This document shows, piece by piece, positions 27,239-36,337 of a stretch of DNA of 64,000 bases. The position numbers were made by a program, and so were the translations under genes. The stretch spans positions 558,001 through 622,000 of the forward strand of contig NZ_JAJFAY010000002.1 of assembly GCF_021083305.1 (NCBI RefSeq), read 5' to 3'. The stretch comes from Haladaptatus sp. DYF46. Its GTDB lineage: Archaea > Halobacteriota > Halobacteria > Halobacteriales > Haladaptataceae. The notes beneath the pieces were generated by a model that saw only the letters and a list, made by a program, of their open reading frames with translations, had not been told where the DNA came from and ran no database searches. Every line of letters starts with the position of its first letter. The first letter of the stretch is position 1.

Positions 27239-27922
27239 ATGATAGACACAGCCGCTTCCGGAAAAGTATCGCTGGCTCCACTGGCGGAGACCGAGGAGAT
27301 GAATCCTCGCTCGCAACGTGCCAGAGCGGAGCGCATGTCCGTCACGCCGCTCGGTGGCGGACTGTACGAAGTCGAAAGCCAGAGCGACAACACGTACTTC
27401 GTGGACCTGCTCGGCGGGCGCTGTACCTGCCCCGACCACATGATGCGGGGCGTTCGGTGTAAGCACCTCCGCCGGGTCGCCATCGAAATCAACGAGGGTC
27501 GCGCCCCGCCGCCGGGAAAGGAAGCAGTCGAGTGTGCCCGCTGTCAGTCCGTCATCTTCGTGGACGAGAAGACGGCGGCCGCGGGACCGCACTACTGTGA
27601 CCACTGCGAACTCCAACCCGGCGAACCCGTCGTGGACCGCGCGACCGGCGACCTGCTGGTGGTCGTCGGAATGACGGACCACCGGGCCGACCAAGTCGAG
27701 GTTCCGGGCCGCGACTGCACCGTCGCGACGTACCCGGCGAACGAGGGCTACCCCGCGGACGACCCGGTCGTCGAAGTGCTCTACCCGATTCCGTCGGGGC
27801 TTCGACCCGAGCAGGTCGAAGCGCGGCACGTTCGGCGCTACTCGTTCCCGCGCTCGCGACTCCAGCGTCCCGAGCGTCCGGGCGACCAGTCGGAACTGAC
27901 CGACTTTCGGGAAGCGGAGTAG
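27239..27922 (+). CDS. SWIM zinc-finger domain protein
   Basis: A 227-residue protein. The SWIM motif CTCPDHMMRGVRCKHLRRV (C-x-C ... C-x-H) lies near residues 61-79, and a second pair of CxxC knuckles (CARCQ, then CDHCE) near 100-125 suggests an additional zinc ribbon. SWIM domains bind DNA or proteins, for instance in Rad51-paralogue partners. The ATG 27239 is preceded by an SD-like ggagg with eight-base spacing, which supports it over the GTG at 27185. Its biological partner is unknown. Confidence 0.8.
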   Translation: MIDTAASGKVSLAPLAETEEMNPRSQRARAERMSVTPLGGGLYEVESQSDNTYFVDLLGGRCTCPDHMMRGVRCKHLRRVAIEINEGRAPPPGKEAVECARCQSVIFVDEKTAAAGPHYCDHCELQPGEPVVDRATGDLLVVVGMTDHRADQVEVPGRDCTVATYPANEGYPADDPVVEVLYPIPSGLRPEQVEARHVRRYSFPRSRLQRPERPGDQSELTDFREAE

Positions 27923-27927
27923 TCGAA

Positions 27928-28479
27928 CTACGGTATTTTATCCGTGGTTTTCGAAAGTTCGTCCTCGTCTTCCCACCTGTAGAGCCGTCCATCGCGTTCA
28001 AGCAGTTCGAAGACGCTTTCTTGCATCCAACTGTAGGGCCATTCGTCACTGTACGTCCGCTGGAGGACGTGCGTTTTCTCGAAGTAGGACTCTTCGGCGA
28101 CGAACAGCCCTTGTTCGACGAGAAATCCGCTCTGGTCGTGTTCCACGACACCGACGATGTGATCCGAAAAATCCGCGAGAACACGAAATTTGAACACGCC
28201 GTTTTTCCACTCCCCACGGACATCGACCATCAGAAATGCATAGCTGTTCGGACGACGGTTGAACCTGTCTTTGACGAGTTGAAGGCGTCGAATTTCTTCC
28301 CGTCCATAACTACCGAGGACGAAATACGTTGAACCCGTTCGGACGAGAGGAGTCAGTTCGCTAATCGCGTTCGAGAGATTCTCGTAGTCTTCGAGCGACA
28401 GCGTCTCATCGTGAAGATATTCCGTTGCTTTCTCCGAAATTTCGGTGAGGGATGGGAGCGTATCGGAATCCGTGGTCAT
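27928..28479 (-). CDS. Hypothetical protein (183 aa), AT-richer than neighbours
   Basis: A soluble protein with an N-terminal helical region (LTEISEKATEYLHDETLSLE) and a mixed alpha/beta core (STYFVLGSYGREEIRRLQLV, AFLMVDVRGEW, VGVVEHDQSGF), ending in a charged tail. No catalytic motif is recognised. It diverges from a winged-helix regulator gene (28654). The lower GC content of this pair suggests recent acquisition. Confidence 0.65.
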   Translation of the reverse strand: MTTDSDTLPSLTEISEKATEYLHDETLSLEDYENLSNAISELTPLVRTGSTYFVLGSYGREEIRRLQLVKDRFNRRPNSYAFLMVDVRGEWKNGVFKFRVLADFSDHIVGVVEHDQSGFLVEQGLFVAEESYFEKTHVLQRTYSDEWPYSWMQESVFELLERDGRLYRWEDEDELSKTTDKIP

Positions 28480-28653
28480 ACATTTCTCGACAGATCCGGA
28501 AGTCAAATGATTTATTCATCGAATCGATTATCGAATTAGCTGTAGCGGGAATGATACCTCTTTCGGGGATACCGTCATCTCACAACCCTTTCGGTCACAA
28601 TCGATTCGATTCACGCCGAAACAGTTACGTCCAACCATGAACGATACTCCTGT

Positions 28654-29067
28654 ATGAGTATCGATACTGGGGACGCCACAATCGAGTCGGAACGGGAGAC
28701 CCTCCACGCCATCACTCAGGAGACTCGGTTTACCCTTCTTCAGAACATTCTCGGCCATCCGCAACAACTCCCTTCGTTCAACGAACTAACGATGGTCAAC
28801 CCCAGCAAGAGCGAGAGTACGGTTCACACCCATCTCAAAGTACTCCGCGACCACGGCATCGTTCGTGCGGTGCGCCTTCCGGCAGGGGAACGCCGCCGTG
28901 ATTTACCGCATACGTTTTACGGACTCACCGACGCGGGTCGAGAATTTCTCGACCGTCACAACGTCCTCCGTGCCGAAGAAACGTTCCAAACCATCTACGA
29001 ACAGATTGAGAAACCGAAGGAGTTGTTGAAATACGAAAACGCACCACGACCCGAACGAGTCCCGTAG
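28654..29067 (+). CDS. Winged helix-turn-helix transcriptional regulator (137 aa)
   Basis: The protein opens with ETLHAITQETRFTLLQNILG, the first helices of an ArsR/MarR-like winged helix, followed by a recognition segment SESTVHTHLKVLRDHGIV and a wing ending in FYGLTDAGREFLDRH. It probably binds DNA as a dimer. The divergent gene at 27928-28479 is the natural candidate target, and the 174-base shared spacer is AT-rich. The effector signal is unknown. Confidence 0.8.
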   Translation: MSIDTGDATIESERETLHAITQETRFTLLQNILGHPQQLPSFNELTMVNPSKSESTVHTHLKVLRDHGIVRAVRLPAGERRRDLPHTFYGLTDAGREFLDRHNVLRAEETFQTIYEQIEKPKELLKYENAPRPERVP

Positions 29068-29076
29068 CGTTCTCTG

Positions 29077-29565
29077 CTACTCCAAAATTTCCGTCGCCTC
29101 CTCCACCGAGAGGACGCCCTGTTCGACGGCGTGGAGGACGTCCGAGACGCCGTGTTTCGACCCCTCGTCGTTGTCCGCTTTCCACAAGTCGTCCATCGAC
29201 TCGCCCTCATCCAGCGCGGTTTCCTTCTTCACTCGGTAGTTGCCGCCTTTCGTCTGGTGAACGTCCGCCGGGTGGAAGAAGTACCAGTCCTCCCGGTCGA
29301 ACCGAACGCCGATCTTGGGCTTCGCGCCGAAGTTCTGCGAGAAGTAAACGAGGGCTTCGACTTCCTCCCCCGTGAGATAGATCGGGTCCCCCGAACTCGA
29401 TTTCGCCTCGATAGCGTAGAAAACCGTCCCGTTTCCGGCCAGCACGTCCGGCAGTTCGCGCTGGGTCGCACCCCCGCTGGCGGGAGCGCGCATGACCGCG
29501 AAGCCCGCGTCGTCCAGTCTGTTGACGAGTTCGCGCTCCCGTCTGTCGCCTTTCCGATTCGCCAT
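29077..29565 (-). CDS. hjc: Holliday junction resolvase
   Basis: A 162-residue nuclease that cuts four-way junctions. Catalytic residues are in place: E10/E12 ([11 protein letters not shown]), D40 (ELPDVLAG), E53 and K55 (IEAKSSSG). The C-terminal 60 residues form an acidic extension beyond the short crenarchaeal enzyme. It acts as a dimer with RadA-mediated recombination. It ends ten bases from the convergent HTH gene. Confidence 0.93.
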   Translation of the reverse strand: MANRKGDRRERELVNRLDDAGFAVMRAPASGGATQRELPDVLAGNGTVFYAIEAKSSSGDPIYLTGEEVEALVYFSQNFGAKPKIGVRFDREDWYFFHPADVHQTKGGNYRVKKETALDEGESMDDLWKADNDEGSKHGVSDVLHAVEQGVLSVEEATEILE

Positions 29566-29635
29566 GTGTTCGGTCGATGGTCGGCGGGGGCGGGCAATAA
29601 AACGGCCGATAGCGCGGTGAATGTGGTTCGCGAGT

Positions 29636-30580
29636 TCACGTCTCGTCGGCGGTCAGAAACGCCACGGTCGCTTCTTCGGCGGCGTTGCCCGGTTCGAGCC
29701 ACGGAACGTGTCCGTAGCCGTCCAGCACCACCATGTCGGCGTTCCCCATCTCACCCACGACGGGACGGCCGACCGCCGGTTTCCAGAAGTAGTCCTCGGT
29801 CCCCCAGACGAACCGCGTCGGAACTCCGGTCGGGAGGTCGTCCCGGAGGTCGAATTGAGGGGCCATTCCGCGAACCGACCCGAGCGACTCCAACAGCGTC
29901 CAGAGGCTCTCGCGCTGACCGGGCACCGCTTCGGTTCGAATCTCGGGGCCGAAGTAGCAGTCGGGGAGCGCCGAATCGTCCTCGACGTTCATCTGGCGGT
30001 TCGTCCTCCGAGCGTCCGCCACCGTCGTCGCCTCCGAGTAGTCGAACAGCCAGCGACCGACCACCGGCACGCCGAACAGTCGGAAACCGAACGGGACGCT
30101 CCGCGAGAGACCGGCGGGCGCGCCGACGAGACAGAGACGTTTTACGCGGTCCGGGTGGTCGCTGGCGAGCGCGAGCGCCTGAAATCCGCCGAGCGAATTG
30201 CCGACGACCCTCGTTTCCTCGATTCCGAGTTCGTCCAGCAGGTCCACGACGTACTCGACGCCGAACGTCCGGAGGTCCGTCTCGCGGTAATCCGTCGGCG
30301 TCGAGAGACCTCTTCCGGGGCGGTCGGGAGCGATCACGGTGAAGCGGTCGGTGAGCGCGTCGAGGAGCGGAAACCAGACGGCCGAGGTGCTGCCGAGGCC
30401 GTGCAGGAGGACGAGCGGCGGGCCGTCGCCCGCGGTCAGGTAGTGAACCCGAACCGCCGGGTTCGAGAAGTGGACGTACTCCGACTCGGCGTCGACGTCG
30501 TAGTGGTCACAGGCCATCGAGAGCGCGTCGAGATACGCCTCCTCCTCGTCGTTGCCCGGCGCGACGTGGTCGAGACTCAT
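29636..30580 (-). CDS. Alpha/beta hydrolase
   Basis: A 314-residue hydrolase with the oxyanion stretch [14 protein letters not shown], nucleophile elbow [10 protein letters not shown] (Ser), an acid in GTEDYFWK and the catalytic His in [10 protein letters not shown] cap region lies between about residues 170 and 250. Substrate cannot be inferred. The start at 30580 avoids a basic, non-halophilic extension. The gene shares its orientation with ahcY upstream. Confidence 0.87.
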   Translation of the reverse strand: MSLDHVAPGNDEEEAYLDALSMACDHYDVDAESEYVHFSNPAVRVHYLTAGDGPPLVLLHGLGSTSAVWFPLLDALTDRFTVIAPDRPGRGLSTPTDYRETDLRTFGVEYVVDLLDELGIEETRVVGNSLGGFQALALASDHPDRVKRLCLVGAPAGLSRSVPFGFRLFGVPVVGRWLFDYSEATTVADARRTNRQMNVEDDSALPDCYFGPEIRTEAVPGQRESLWTLLESLGSVRGMAPQFDLRDDLPTGVPTRFVWGTEDYFWKPAVGRPVVGEMGNADMVVLDGYGHVPWLEPGNAAEEATVAFLTADET

Positions 30581-30669
30581 GGTTCCCCTGTCGGTCCGTC
30601 GAGAAGAAAACGTTTGGTCGGGCACGGCGGGGGTCCTCGAAAGCGGGTCGAAGCTTCGAACGGACCCGA

Positions 30670-31953
30670 CTACGTTCCGTGCTGCCAGCTACCCAGGTAC
30701 TCTTCCTGTTCGTCCGTGAGCGAGTCGAACTCCACGCCGTCCGCGTCGAGTTTGATCTCCGCGATTTCCTTGTCGAGTTCGTCCGGCACGTCGTGGACGC
30801 CGGCGTCGTACTGCTCGCCGTTCTCCACCATCTCGCGGACGCAGACGGACTGCACGCCGAAGCTCTGGTCCATGACCTCGACTGGGTGGCCCAGCGCGAT
30901 GGGCGCGGCGAGGTTGACGAGGCGGCCTTCCGCGATGACGTTGAGTCGGCGGCCGTCCTTCATCTCGTACTCGTGGACGCCGTCGCGGGCGTCGCGTTCG
31001 GCGACCGCGAGGTCGGCGAGTTCGTTGAGGTTGACCTCCACGTCGAAGTGCCCCGCGTTGGCGAGGAGGACGCCGTCCTTCATGACCTCGAAGTGCTCTC
31101 CCGTGATGACGTCGCGGTTGCCCGTCGTCGTGATGAACACGTCGCCGACTTCGGCGGCCTCGGCCATCGGCATCACGTCGTAGCCCTCCATGTGGGCTTC
31201 AAGGGCGCGGCGCGGTTCGACTTCCGTGACGATGACGTTCGCGTTCTGGCCCGCCGCCTTCTTCGCGACGCCCTTGCCGCAGTAGCCGTAACCGCCGACG
31301 ACGACGTTCTTCCCGGCCCACGAGAGGTTGGTCGTCATGGCGATGGTCGCCAAGGAGGACTCGCCGGTGCCGTGCACGTTGTCGAACAGGCGCTTCATCG
31401 GCGTGTCGTTGACGGCGAAGACGGGGTAATCGAGCGCGCCGTCCGCGTCCATCGCGCGGAGTCGGTGGACGCCGGTGGTCGTCTCCTCACACCCGCCGAC
31501 GACGGTTTCGATGAGTTCGGGGTGGTCCTCGTGGATGGCCGCGACCATGTCCATCCCGTCGTCCACCGTGATGGTGGGTTCGAGGTCGATGACGGACTCG
31601 ATGGCCTCGTAGTAGCCCTCGTCGTCGACGCCGCGCTTCGCGTAGCAGGTGATGTTCGGATGCTCGTCCAAGGCCGCGCTCACGTCGTCGTGGGTCGAGA
31701 GCGGGTTACATCCGGTGACGGCGACTTCCGCGCCCCCCTCGGCGAGCGTCTCCACGAGAACGGCGGTCTTCGCCTCGACGTGCATCGCCATGCCGATTCG
31801 CTGGCCGGAAAGCGGCTTGTCGGCGACGAACTCCTCCTGAATCGTCGTCATGATCGGCATGTGCTGGCGCGCCCAGTCCATCTTGCGGTGCCCCTCGACG
31901 CGAGCGGACTCCAAATCGTCCAACTGCTCGCTGATGGGCGGATAGTCTGCCAT
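30670..31953 (-). CDS. ahcY: Adenosylhomocysteinase family (SAH or S-inosylhomocysteine hydrolase)
   Basis: A 427-residue NAD-binding enzyme that reversibly splits S-adenosylhomocysteine, the by-product of SAM-dependent methylation, into homocysteine and the nucleoside. The Rossmann motif is GGYGYCGKGVAKKAAG, with GNRDVITGEHF and NAGHFDVEVNL also conserved. The start MADYPPISEQLDDLESARVE is family-like. In methanogens a related enzyme prefers S-inosylhomocysteine because an adjacent-pathway deaminase removes the amino group first; here such a deaminase gene lies directly upstream. Confidence 0.92.
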   Translation of the reverse strand: MADYPPISEQLDDLESARVEGHRKMDWARQHMPIMTTIQEEFVADKPLSGQRIGMAMHVEAKTAVLVETLAEGGAEVAVTGCNPLSTHDDVSAALDEHPNITCYAKRGVDDEGYYEAIESVIDLEPTITVDDGMDMVAAIHEDHPELIETVVGGCEETTTGVHRLRAMDADGALDYPVFAVNDTPMKRLFDNVHGTGESSLATIAMTTNLSWAGKNVVVGGYGYCGKGVAKKAAGQNANVIVTEVEPRRALEAHMEGYDVMPMAEAAEVGDVFITTTGNRDVITGEHFEVMKDGVLLANAGHFDVEVNLNELADLAVAERDARDGVHEYEMKDGRRLNVIAEGRLVNLAAPIALGHPVEVMDQSFGVQSVCVREMVENGEQYDAGVHDVPDELDKEIAEIKLDADGVEFDSLTDEQEEYLGSWQHGT

Positions 31954-32006
31954 ACTTTCGAAATTGGCGAGGATGTTCAAAACGGTACCGAAAACGGGGT
32001 TCGCCG

Positions 32007-33299
32007 TCACTCGGTCGCACGCGCGACCAGTTCGTGTGCCTTCCCCTCCGCGGTCTCACGAACCGATTCCTCGTCCAGCGTCAGCACTTCGCGGTCCTCC
32101 ATGAGAACCCGCCCGTCACAAATCGTGTGTCTCACGTCGCTGCCGCGGGCAGCGTAGGCGAGATGGCTCACGAGGTCGTGGTGGGGAACGAGGTGGGCCG
32201 CGGAGAGGTCGACGACGGCGAGGTCCGCGTTCGCGCCCGCCTCGATCCGGCCGCTGTCGAACCCGAGCGCCGTGGCGCTTCCGCGGGTCGCCATCTCCAC
32301 GACCGATTCGGCGGGGACGGCGCTGGCGTCGTTCGCGGCGAGTTTCCCGAGCATGGCCGCGTCCCGTATCTCGCCGAACATGTCGAGGTCGTTGTTCGAC
32401 GCCGCGCCGTCCGTTCCGATTCCGACCGTGACGCCCGCATCCAACATCGCCTGCACGGGGGCCATCCCGCTGGCGAGTTTCATGTTCGAGGCAGGGCAGT
32501 GAACGACCGCGGTGCCCGTCTCCGCCAGCAACTCGATTTCGGTCGTGTTGACGTGAACGCCGTGGGCGACGAAATCGGACGAGTCGGTCATGTCCTTCTC
32601 CCGGGCGTATTCGAGCGGTCGCTTCCCCCGTTCGTCGACGATGGGGGCGACCTCGTCCCGCGTTTCGTTCGCGTGGTAGTGGAGCGGGACGCCCGCCTCG
32701 CGCGCTTCGGGGACGAACTCGTCCAGATACTCCTCGCCGACCGTGGTGAGGCTGTGGGGCATCACGGCCGTCGTGATTCGGCCGTTCGCCGCGCCGTCGA
32801 ACTCCGTGGCGATATCGAGACTCGTCCTGAAGTCCTCGCGTGCGGCGTCCTCGTCCTTTCCGATCGTGACGACGCCGTGACCGATTCGAGCGCGAAGCCC
32901 GGCCTCCTCGACCGCCTCGGCGACTCGGTCCACCTCAAAGTACATGTCCGCGAAGCCCGTGGTTCCCGATTGTATCATCTCCAGCGCGCCGAGTTCGGTT
33001 CCGGCACGCACGTCCTCGGGCGTCAAAGCGGCCTCGACGGGCCACACGGACTCCCGGAGCCACGTTTCGAGCGGCTCGTCGTCCGCGTAGCCGCGAAGGA
33101 GCGTCATCGCGGCGTGACAGTGTGCGTTTACGAACCCCGGAATCACGAGGCCGTCGCTCGCGTCCAGCGTCTCGTCCGCGTCCGCGACGTCGCCGACGGA
33201 GAGAACGGTTCCGTCGTCCTGATCCACCAGCACGTCCGCGCGTTCGACGGTCATGTCCGGTCGCAGTACCCGCCCACCGGAGATTTTGAGCGTCGTCAT
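32007..33299 (-). CDS. Amidohydrolase, 5'-deoxyadenosine/MTA/SAH deaminase family
   Basis: A 430-residue metal-dependent deaminase. It has the N-terminal HxH (GFVNAHCHAAMTL), a substrate-binding HANET segment, HGVHVNTTEIELL, HCPASNMKLASG and the zinc/aspartate block GIGTDGAASNNDLDMF. The family (MtaD/DadD) deaminates 5'-methylthioadenosine, S-adenosylhomocysteine and 5'-deoxyadenosine to inosine forms. It lies 53 bases upstream of ahcY on the same strand, suggesting that they act in series. Confidence 0.9.
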   Translation of the reverse strand: MTTLKISGGRVLRPDMTVERADVLVDQDDGTVLSVGDVADADETLDASDGLVIPGFVNAHCHAAMTLLRGYADDEPLETWLRESVWPVEAALTPEDVRAGTELGALEMIQSGTTGFADMYFEVDRVAEAVEEAGLRARIGHGVVTIGKDEDAAREDFRTSLDIATEFDGAANGRITTAVMPHSLTTVGEEYLDEFVPEAREAGVPLHYHANETRDEVAPIVDERGKRPLEYAREKDMTDSSDFVAHGVHVNTTEIELLAETGTAVVHCPASNMKLASGMAPVQAMLDAGVTVGIGTDGAASNNDLDMFGEIRDAAMLGKLAANDASAVPAESVVEMATRGSATALGFDSGRIEAGANADLAVVDLSAAHLVPHHDLVSHLAYAARGSDVRHTICDGRVLMEDREVLTLDEESVRETAEGKAHELVARATE

Positions 33300-33427
33300 G
33301 GGCCGAAATAGTTCGCCCCCTCGCATGACTCTGCTGGATTCAGCCGTGATACGGTACGGTGTGGCACAATTTGCAGTTTGAACCGGGAAAGCAAGAGTAA
33401 TCCGTCTGGCCGACCGAAGCCGAGATA

Positions 33428-34276
33428 ATGCGAATCGCGGTCCCTAACAAGGGCAGGTTGCACGACCCGTCGATGGAATTGCTCGAACACGCCGGGCTGC
33501 ATGTCGTGGACGGTGCGGACCGCAAACTGTACGCGAGCACCGTCGACCCGAACGTGACGCTGTTGTTCGCCCGGGCCGCCGACATCCCGGAGTACGTGAG
33601 CGACGGTGCCGCCGACATCGGCATTACAGGCCTCGACCAGATGCAGGAGGCGAACCCGGGCAACGTCTCCGATATCCTCGATTTGGGGTACGGTCAGTGC
33701 CGTCTCGTGCTGGCCGCACCCGAGGAGGGAGACATCACGGAGGTGACCGACCTCGCGGGCAAAACGGTCGCCACGGAGTTCCCGAACGTCGCGAAGCAGT
33801 ACTTCGCCGAAACCGAGGTGTCGCCCGAAATCGTGGAGGTGTCGGGCGCGACGGAACTCACTCCGCACGTCGATATGGCCGACGCCATCATCGACATCAC
33901 GAGTACCGGGACGACGCTGAAGGTCAACCGCCTCGGCATCATCGACGAGGTGCTGTCGAGTTCGGTTCGGCTGTTCGCCCGCGAGGACATGGTCGGCGAC
34001 GAGAAGGTCGAACAGGTCACGATGGCGCTCCAGTCGGTCATCTCGGCCGAGGGCAAACGCTACCTCATGATGAACGCCCCCGAGGACAAACTCGACGAGA
34101 TTCGGGACGTGATGCCGGGTCTCGGCGGTCCGACGGTCATGGATATCGCGGGGAACGGCAAGGTCGCCGTCCATACCGTCGTCGACGAGCGGGACGTGTT
34201 CGAGACCATCAACGAGGTCAAGGGACTCGGTGCCAGCGGCATCCTCGTGACGGAAATCGAACGCCTCGTGGACTGA
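33428..34276 (+). CDS. hisG: ATP phosphoribosyltransferase (long form)
   Basis: A 282-residue enzyme for the first step of histidine synthesis, joining ATP to PRPP. The start [20 protein letters not shown] and the PRPP loop ([15 protein letters not shown]-like) are typical. The C-terminal ~75 residues ([20 protein letters not shown] onwards) match the ACT-like regulatory domain of the long HisG form that is inhibited by histidine, so no HisZ partner is needed. Other his genes are not in this window. Confidence 0.94.
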   Translation: MRIAVPNKGRLHDPSMELLEHAGLHVVDGADRKLYASTVDPNVTLLFARAADIPEYVSDGAADIGITGLDQMQEANPGNVSDILDLGYGQCRLVLAAPEEGDITEVTDLAGKTVATEFPNVAKQYFAETEVSPEIVEVSGATELTPHVDMADAIIDITSTGTTLKVNRLGIIDEVLSSSVRLFAREDMVGDEKVEQVTMALQSVISAEGKRYLMMNAPEDKLDEIRDVMPGLGGPTVMDIAGNGKVAVHTVVDERDVFETINEVKGLGASGILVTEIERLVD

Positions 34277-34372
34277 CGACCGTTTCGGTGGGACGACAGA
34301 GCGACTACTTCGATACCATTTCTCACGGCGACAAAACGTATTTCACGGCGCTATCGGTAGTTTTGCAGACAG

Positions 34373-35149
34373 ATGCCGTTTCCGAATCACCCGACGAAAC
34401 ACGATTCAACGCCGCTCGTCACCCCGCAACGGAGTTCGGAGTACAAGACTGAGCGGAGCGACGAGGAATTGGAGAAGCCGCCGAAAGCGGTCATCCTCGT
34501 CTACAGTCGTTCGCTGATGAAGTATCTGGTCGAAACACACGACGGGAGAGCCATCGACCACTACTTCGGGGACTGCTACGCCTTCGCCGACACGGACCAC
34601 ACCGTCGGCGTCGTAGGCAACTTCGGCATCGGTGCACCCACCACCGCGATGCTGATGGACGACTTGATCGCCGACGGCGTCGAAGCGTTCCTCTCCGTCG
34701 GGTTCGCGGGCAGCCTCGACGAGTCGATAGCGATGGGCGACCTCATCGTCTGCGAGGAGGCGATACGCGACGAGGGGACCTCACACCACTACGCCGAATC
34801 CGAGAAGTACGCGTTCCCCAGCGACTCGCTCACGACGGAGACGAAGCGACTGCTGGAGCGCCGCGACGACCGGTTTCACGCCGGGACTTCGTGGACCATC
34901 GACGCCATCTACCGGGAGACGGAGGCCGAGGTCCGTCGGTACGCCGAGGAGGGCGTTCTCACCGTGGAGATGGAGGCGTCGGCGGTCTTCGCCGTCGCCG
35001 ACTACCGCGGCGTGGAGGCGGGGTCGATGTTCGTCATCAGCGACTACCTTGGACTCTCGGAGTGGGAACCGAGGTTCCACTTGACCGCGGAGGACATGCA
35101 CCACCTCGGCGAGACGGCGAAAGAGATACTCGCGTCGTACGTGGACTGA
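34373..35149 (+). CDS. Nucleoside phosphorylase (uridine/MTA phosphorylase superfamily)
   Basis: A 258-residue NP-I family phosphorylase. The phosphate loop GNFGIGAPTTAM, the purine/uridine-pocket block FVSVGFAGSL-like and VEMEASAVFAVADYRG near residue 200 match the family. It cleaves nucleosides to base plus ribose-1-phosphate. The specificity (uridine, inosine or methylthioadenosine) cannot be read from these motifs. It is 4 kb from the SAH hydrolase and deaminase genes, and it could use the inosine they would release. Confidence 0.88.
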   Translation: MPFPNHPTKHDSTPLVTPQRSSEYKTERSDEELEKPPKAVILVYSRSLMKYLVETHDGRAIDHYFGDCYAFADTDHTVGVVGNFGIGAPTTAMLMDDLIADGVEAFLSVGFAGSLDESIAMGDLIVCEEAIRDEGTSHHYAESEKYAFPSDSLTTETKRLLERRDDRFHAGTSWTIDAIYRETEAEVRRYAEEGVLTVEMEASAVFAVADYRGVEAGSMFVISDYLGLSEWEPRFHLTAEDMHHLGETAKEILASYVD

Positions 35150-35187
35150 CGGTAGGAGAAAACGGGAAAGGGAACGGCCGAGTTTCG

Positions 35188-36237
35188 TTACGCGCCCAAC
35201 TCGGCCAGCAAATGTGAAATCTGTAACCGGTCGCTCGTTCCGCGCGCCAAGTCCATGTCGATTTCCGCCGCGAGGACGACCAGTTCGGCGAGTTCGTCGC
35301 CGGAGTAGCGGTTCTGACGGAACGCATCCATGATCGCTTCGAGCACCTCCTCGCCGCTGTAGCCGTCGTCCACGAGCAGGTCGTCCAAGTCCTTGCGGGC
35401 GTCGTTGAAATCGCCCCGTTCCGCCTTGTCGAGCATGTCGTTGATACGCCCGCTGATGCCGAACTCGCGGATGACCTCGTAGTCCTCGCTGTGAACTCGG
35501 CCCTCCTGTTCGTACAGCAACTGCGCGAAGAGGATGGCCTTCCGCACGTCGCCTTTCACGTACCCGGAAATAAGCTGAACCCCACCTTCGTCGTATTCGA
35601 CCTCCTCGTCGTCCAAAATCGACCGGAGGACGGTCTCGATTTCCCCGCTGGTCGGTTTGCGCATCGAGACGGGGAAACACCGCGATTTGATGGGCGGGAT
35701 GAGCTTCGTCGGTTGGCGCGTGGTGATGACGAACTGCGTCGTCTCGTGGTACTGTTCCATCACGCGGCGGAGCGCCTGCTGGAAGTCCTCGCGGATGGAC
35801 TCGGCGTTGTCGAGGACGATGGTCTTGTACGACCCCGACGACGGCGCGTAGCCGGCGTACTCCTTGAGGACGTGGTTTATCATCTCCCGTTTCGACCAGT
35901 TTCGCTTGTACTTCCTCTTGCCCGAGCCTCGTCGGTACTGTTTGGAAAACTCGGTCTGGCCCTGCAGGAAGTTGGAAAATCGCGGGTCGTCACGAATCTC
36001 CTTTTTCGTCCGGTCGAAGAAGTCCGCGACGTTGATCTCCACGAGGTCGTTGTCCGGGTCGTCGTGTGCCTCGCGAGCCAATGCGCGCACGGCGGCGGTT
36101 TTCCCGCTCCCCTCCGGGCCGTGAAGAACGAGATTTATCGGCTCGTTCACCGCCCGCTCCAGATAGTCGCGTACCTCCGGTTGGGGCAGGTCGGCGAGGG
36201 CGGGCGCGTGCGTTTCGGTCCACAGCGGCGACTCCAT
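35188..36237 (-). CDS. Replication factor C small subunit (RfcC-like)
   Basis: A 349-residue clamp-loader subunit. Walker A is GPEGSGKT at 40-47; Walker B reads IVLDNAES, lacking the usual DEAD-type glutamate; the SRC motif is IKSRCFPVSM. These changes match the second small subunit seen in haloarchaea and some other archaea. It loads PCNA together with the large subunit. An open frame extends 150 codons further but is made of repetitive shadow from the surface-protein gene, so ATG 36237 is chosen. Confidence 0.88.
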   Translation of the reverse strand: MESPLWTETHAPALADLPQPEVRDYLERAVNEPINLVLHGPEGSGKTAAVRALAREAHDDPDNDLVEINVADFFDRTKKEIRDDPRFSNFLQGQTEFSKQYRRGSGKRKYKRNWSKREMINHVLKEYAGYAPSSGSYKTIVLDNAESIREDFQQALRRVMEQYHETTQFVITTRQPTKLIPPIKSRCFPVSMRKPTSGEIETVLRSILDDEEVEYDEGGVQLISGYVKGDVRKAILFAQLLYEQEGRVHSEDYEVIREFGISGRINDMLDKAERGDFNDARKDLDDLLVDDGYSGEEVLEAIMDAFRQNRYSGDELAELVVLAAEIDMDLARGTSDRLQISHLLAELGA

Positions 36238-36337
36238 TTGGTATCGGTAGGGAGTCGTCGGACAAGAATCGGTCGGTTGCGTCGCGGCGAAAAAAGCGGC
36301 TGATGAACGCACCCGTCGAAAGAAACGACAGAGGACG

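Noticed and set aside
30679-32157. Long plus-strand open frame (492 codons) opposite ahcY
   Set aside because: It is a valine/arginine-rich shadow of ahcY caused by high GC; ahcY has clear family motifs on the other strand. The same holds for 32034-33311 opposite the deaminase and 6779-8290 opposite uvrC.
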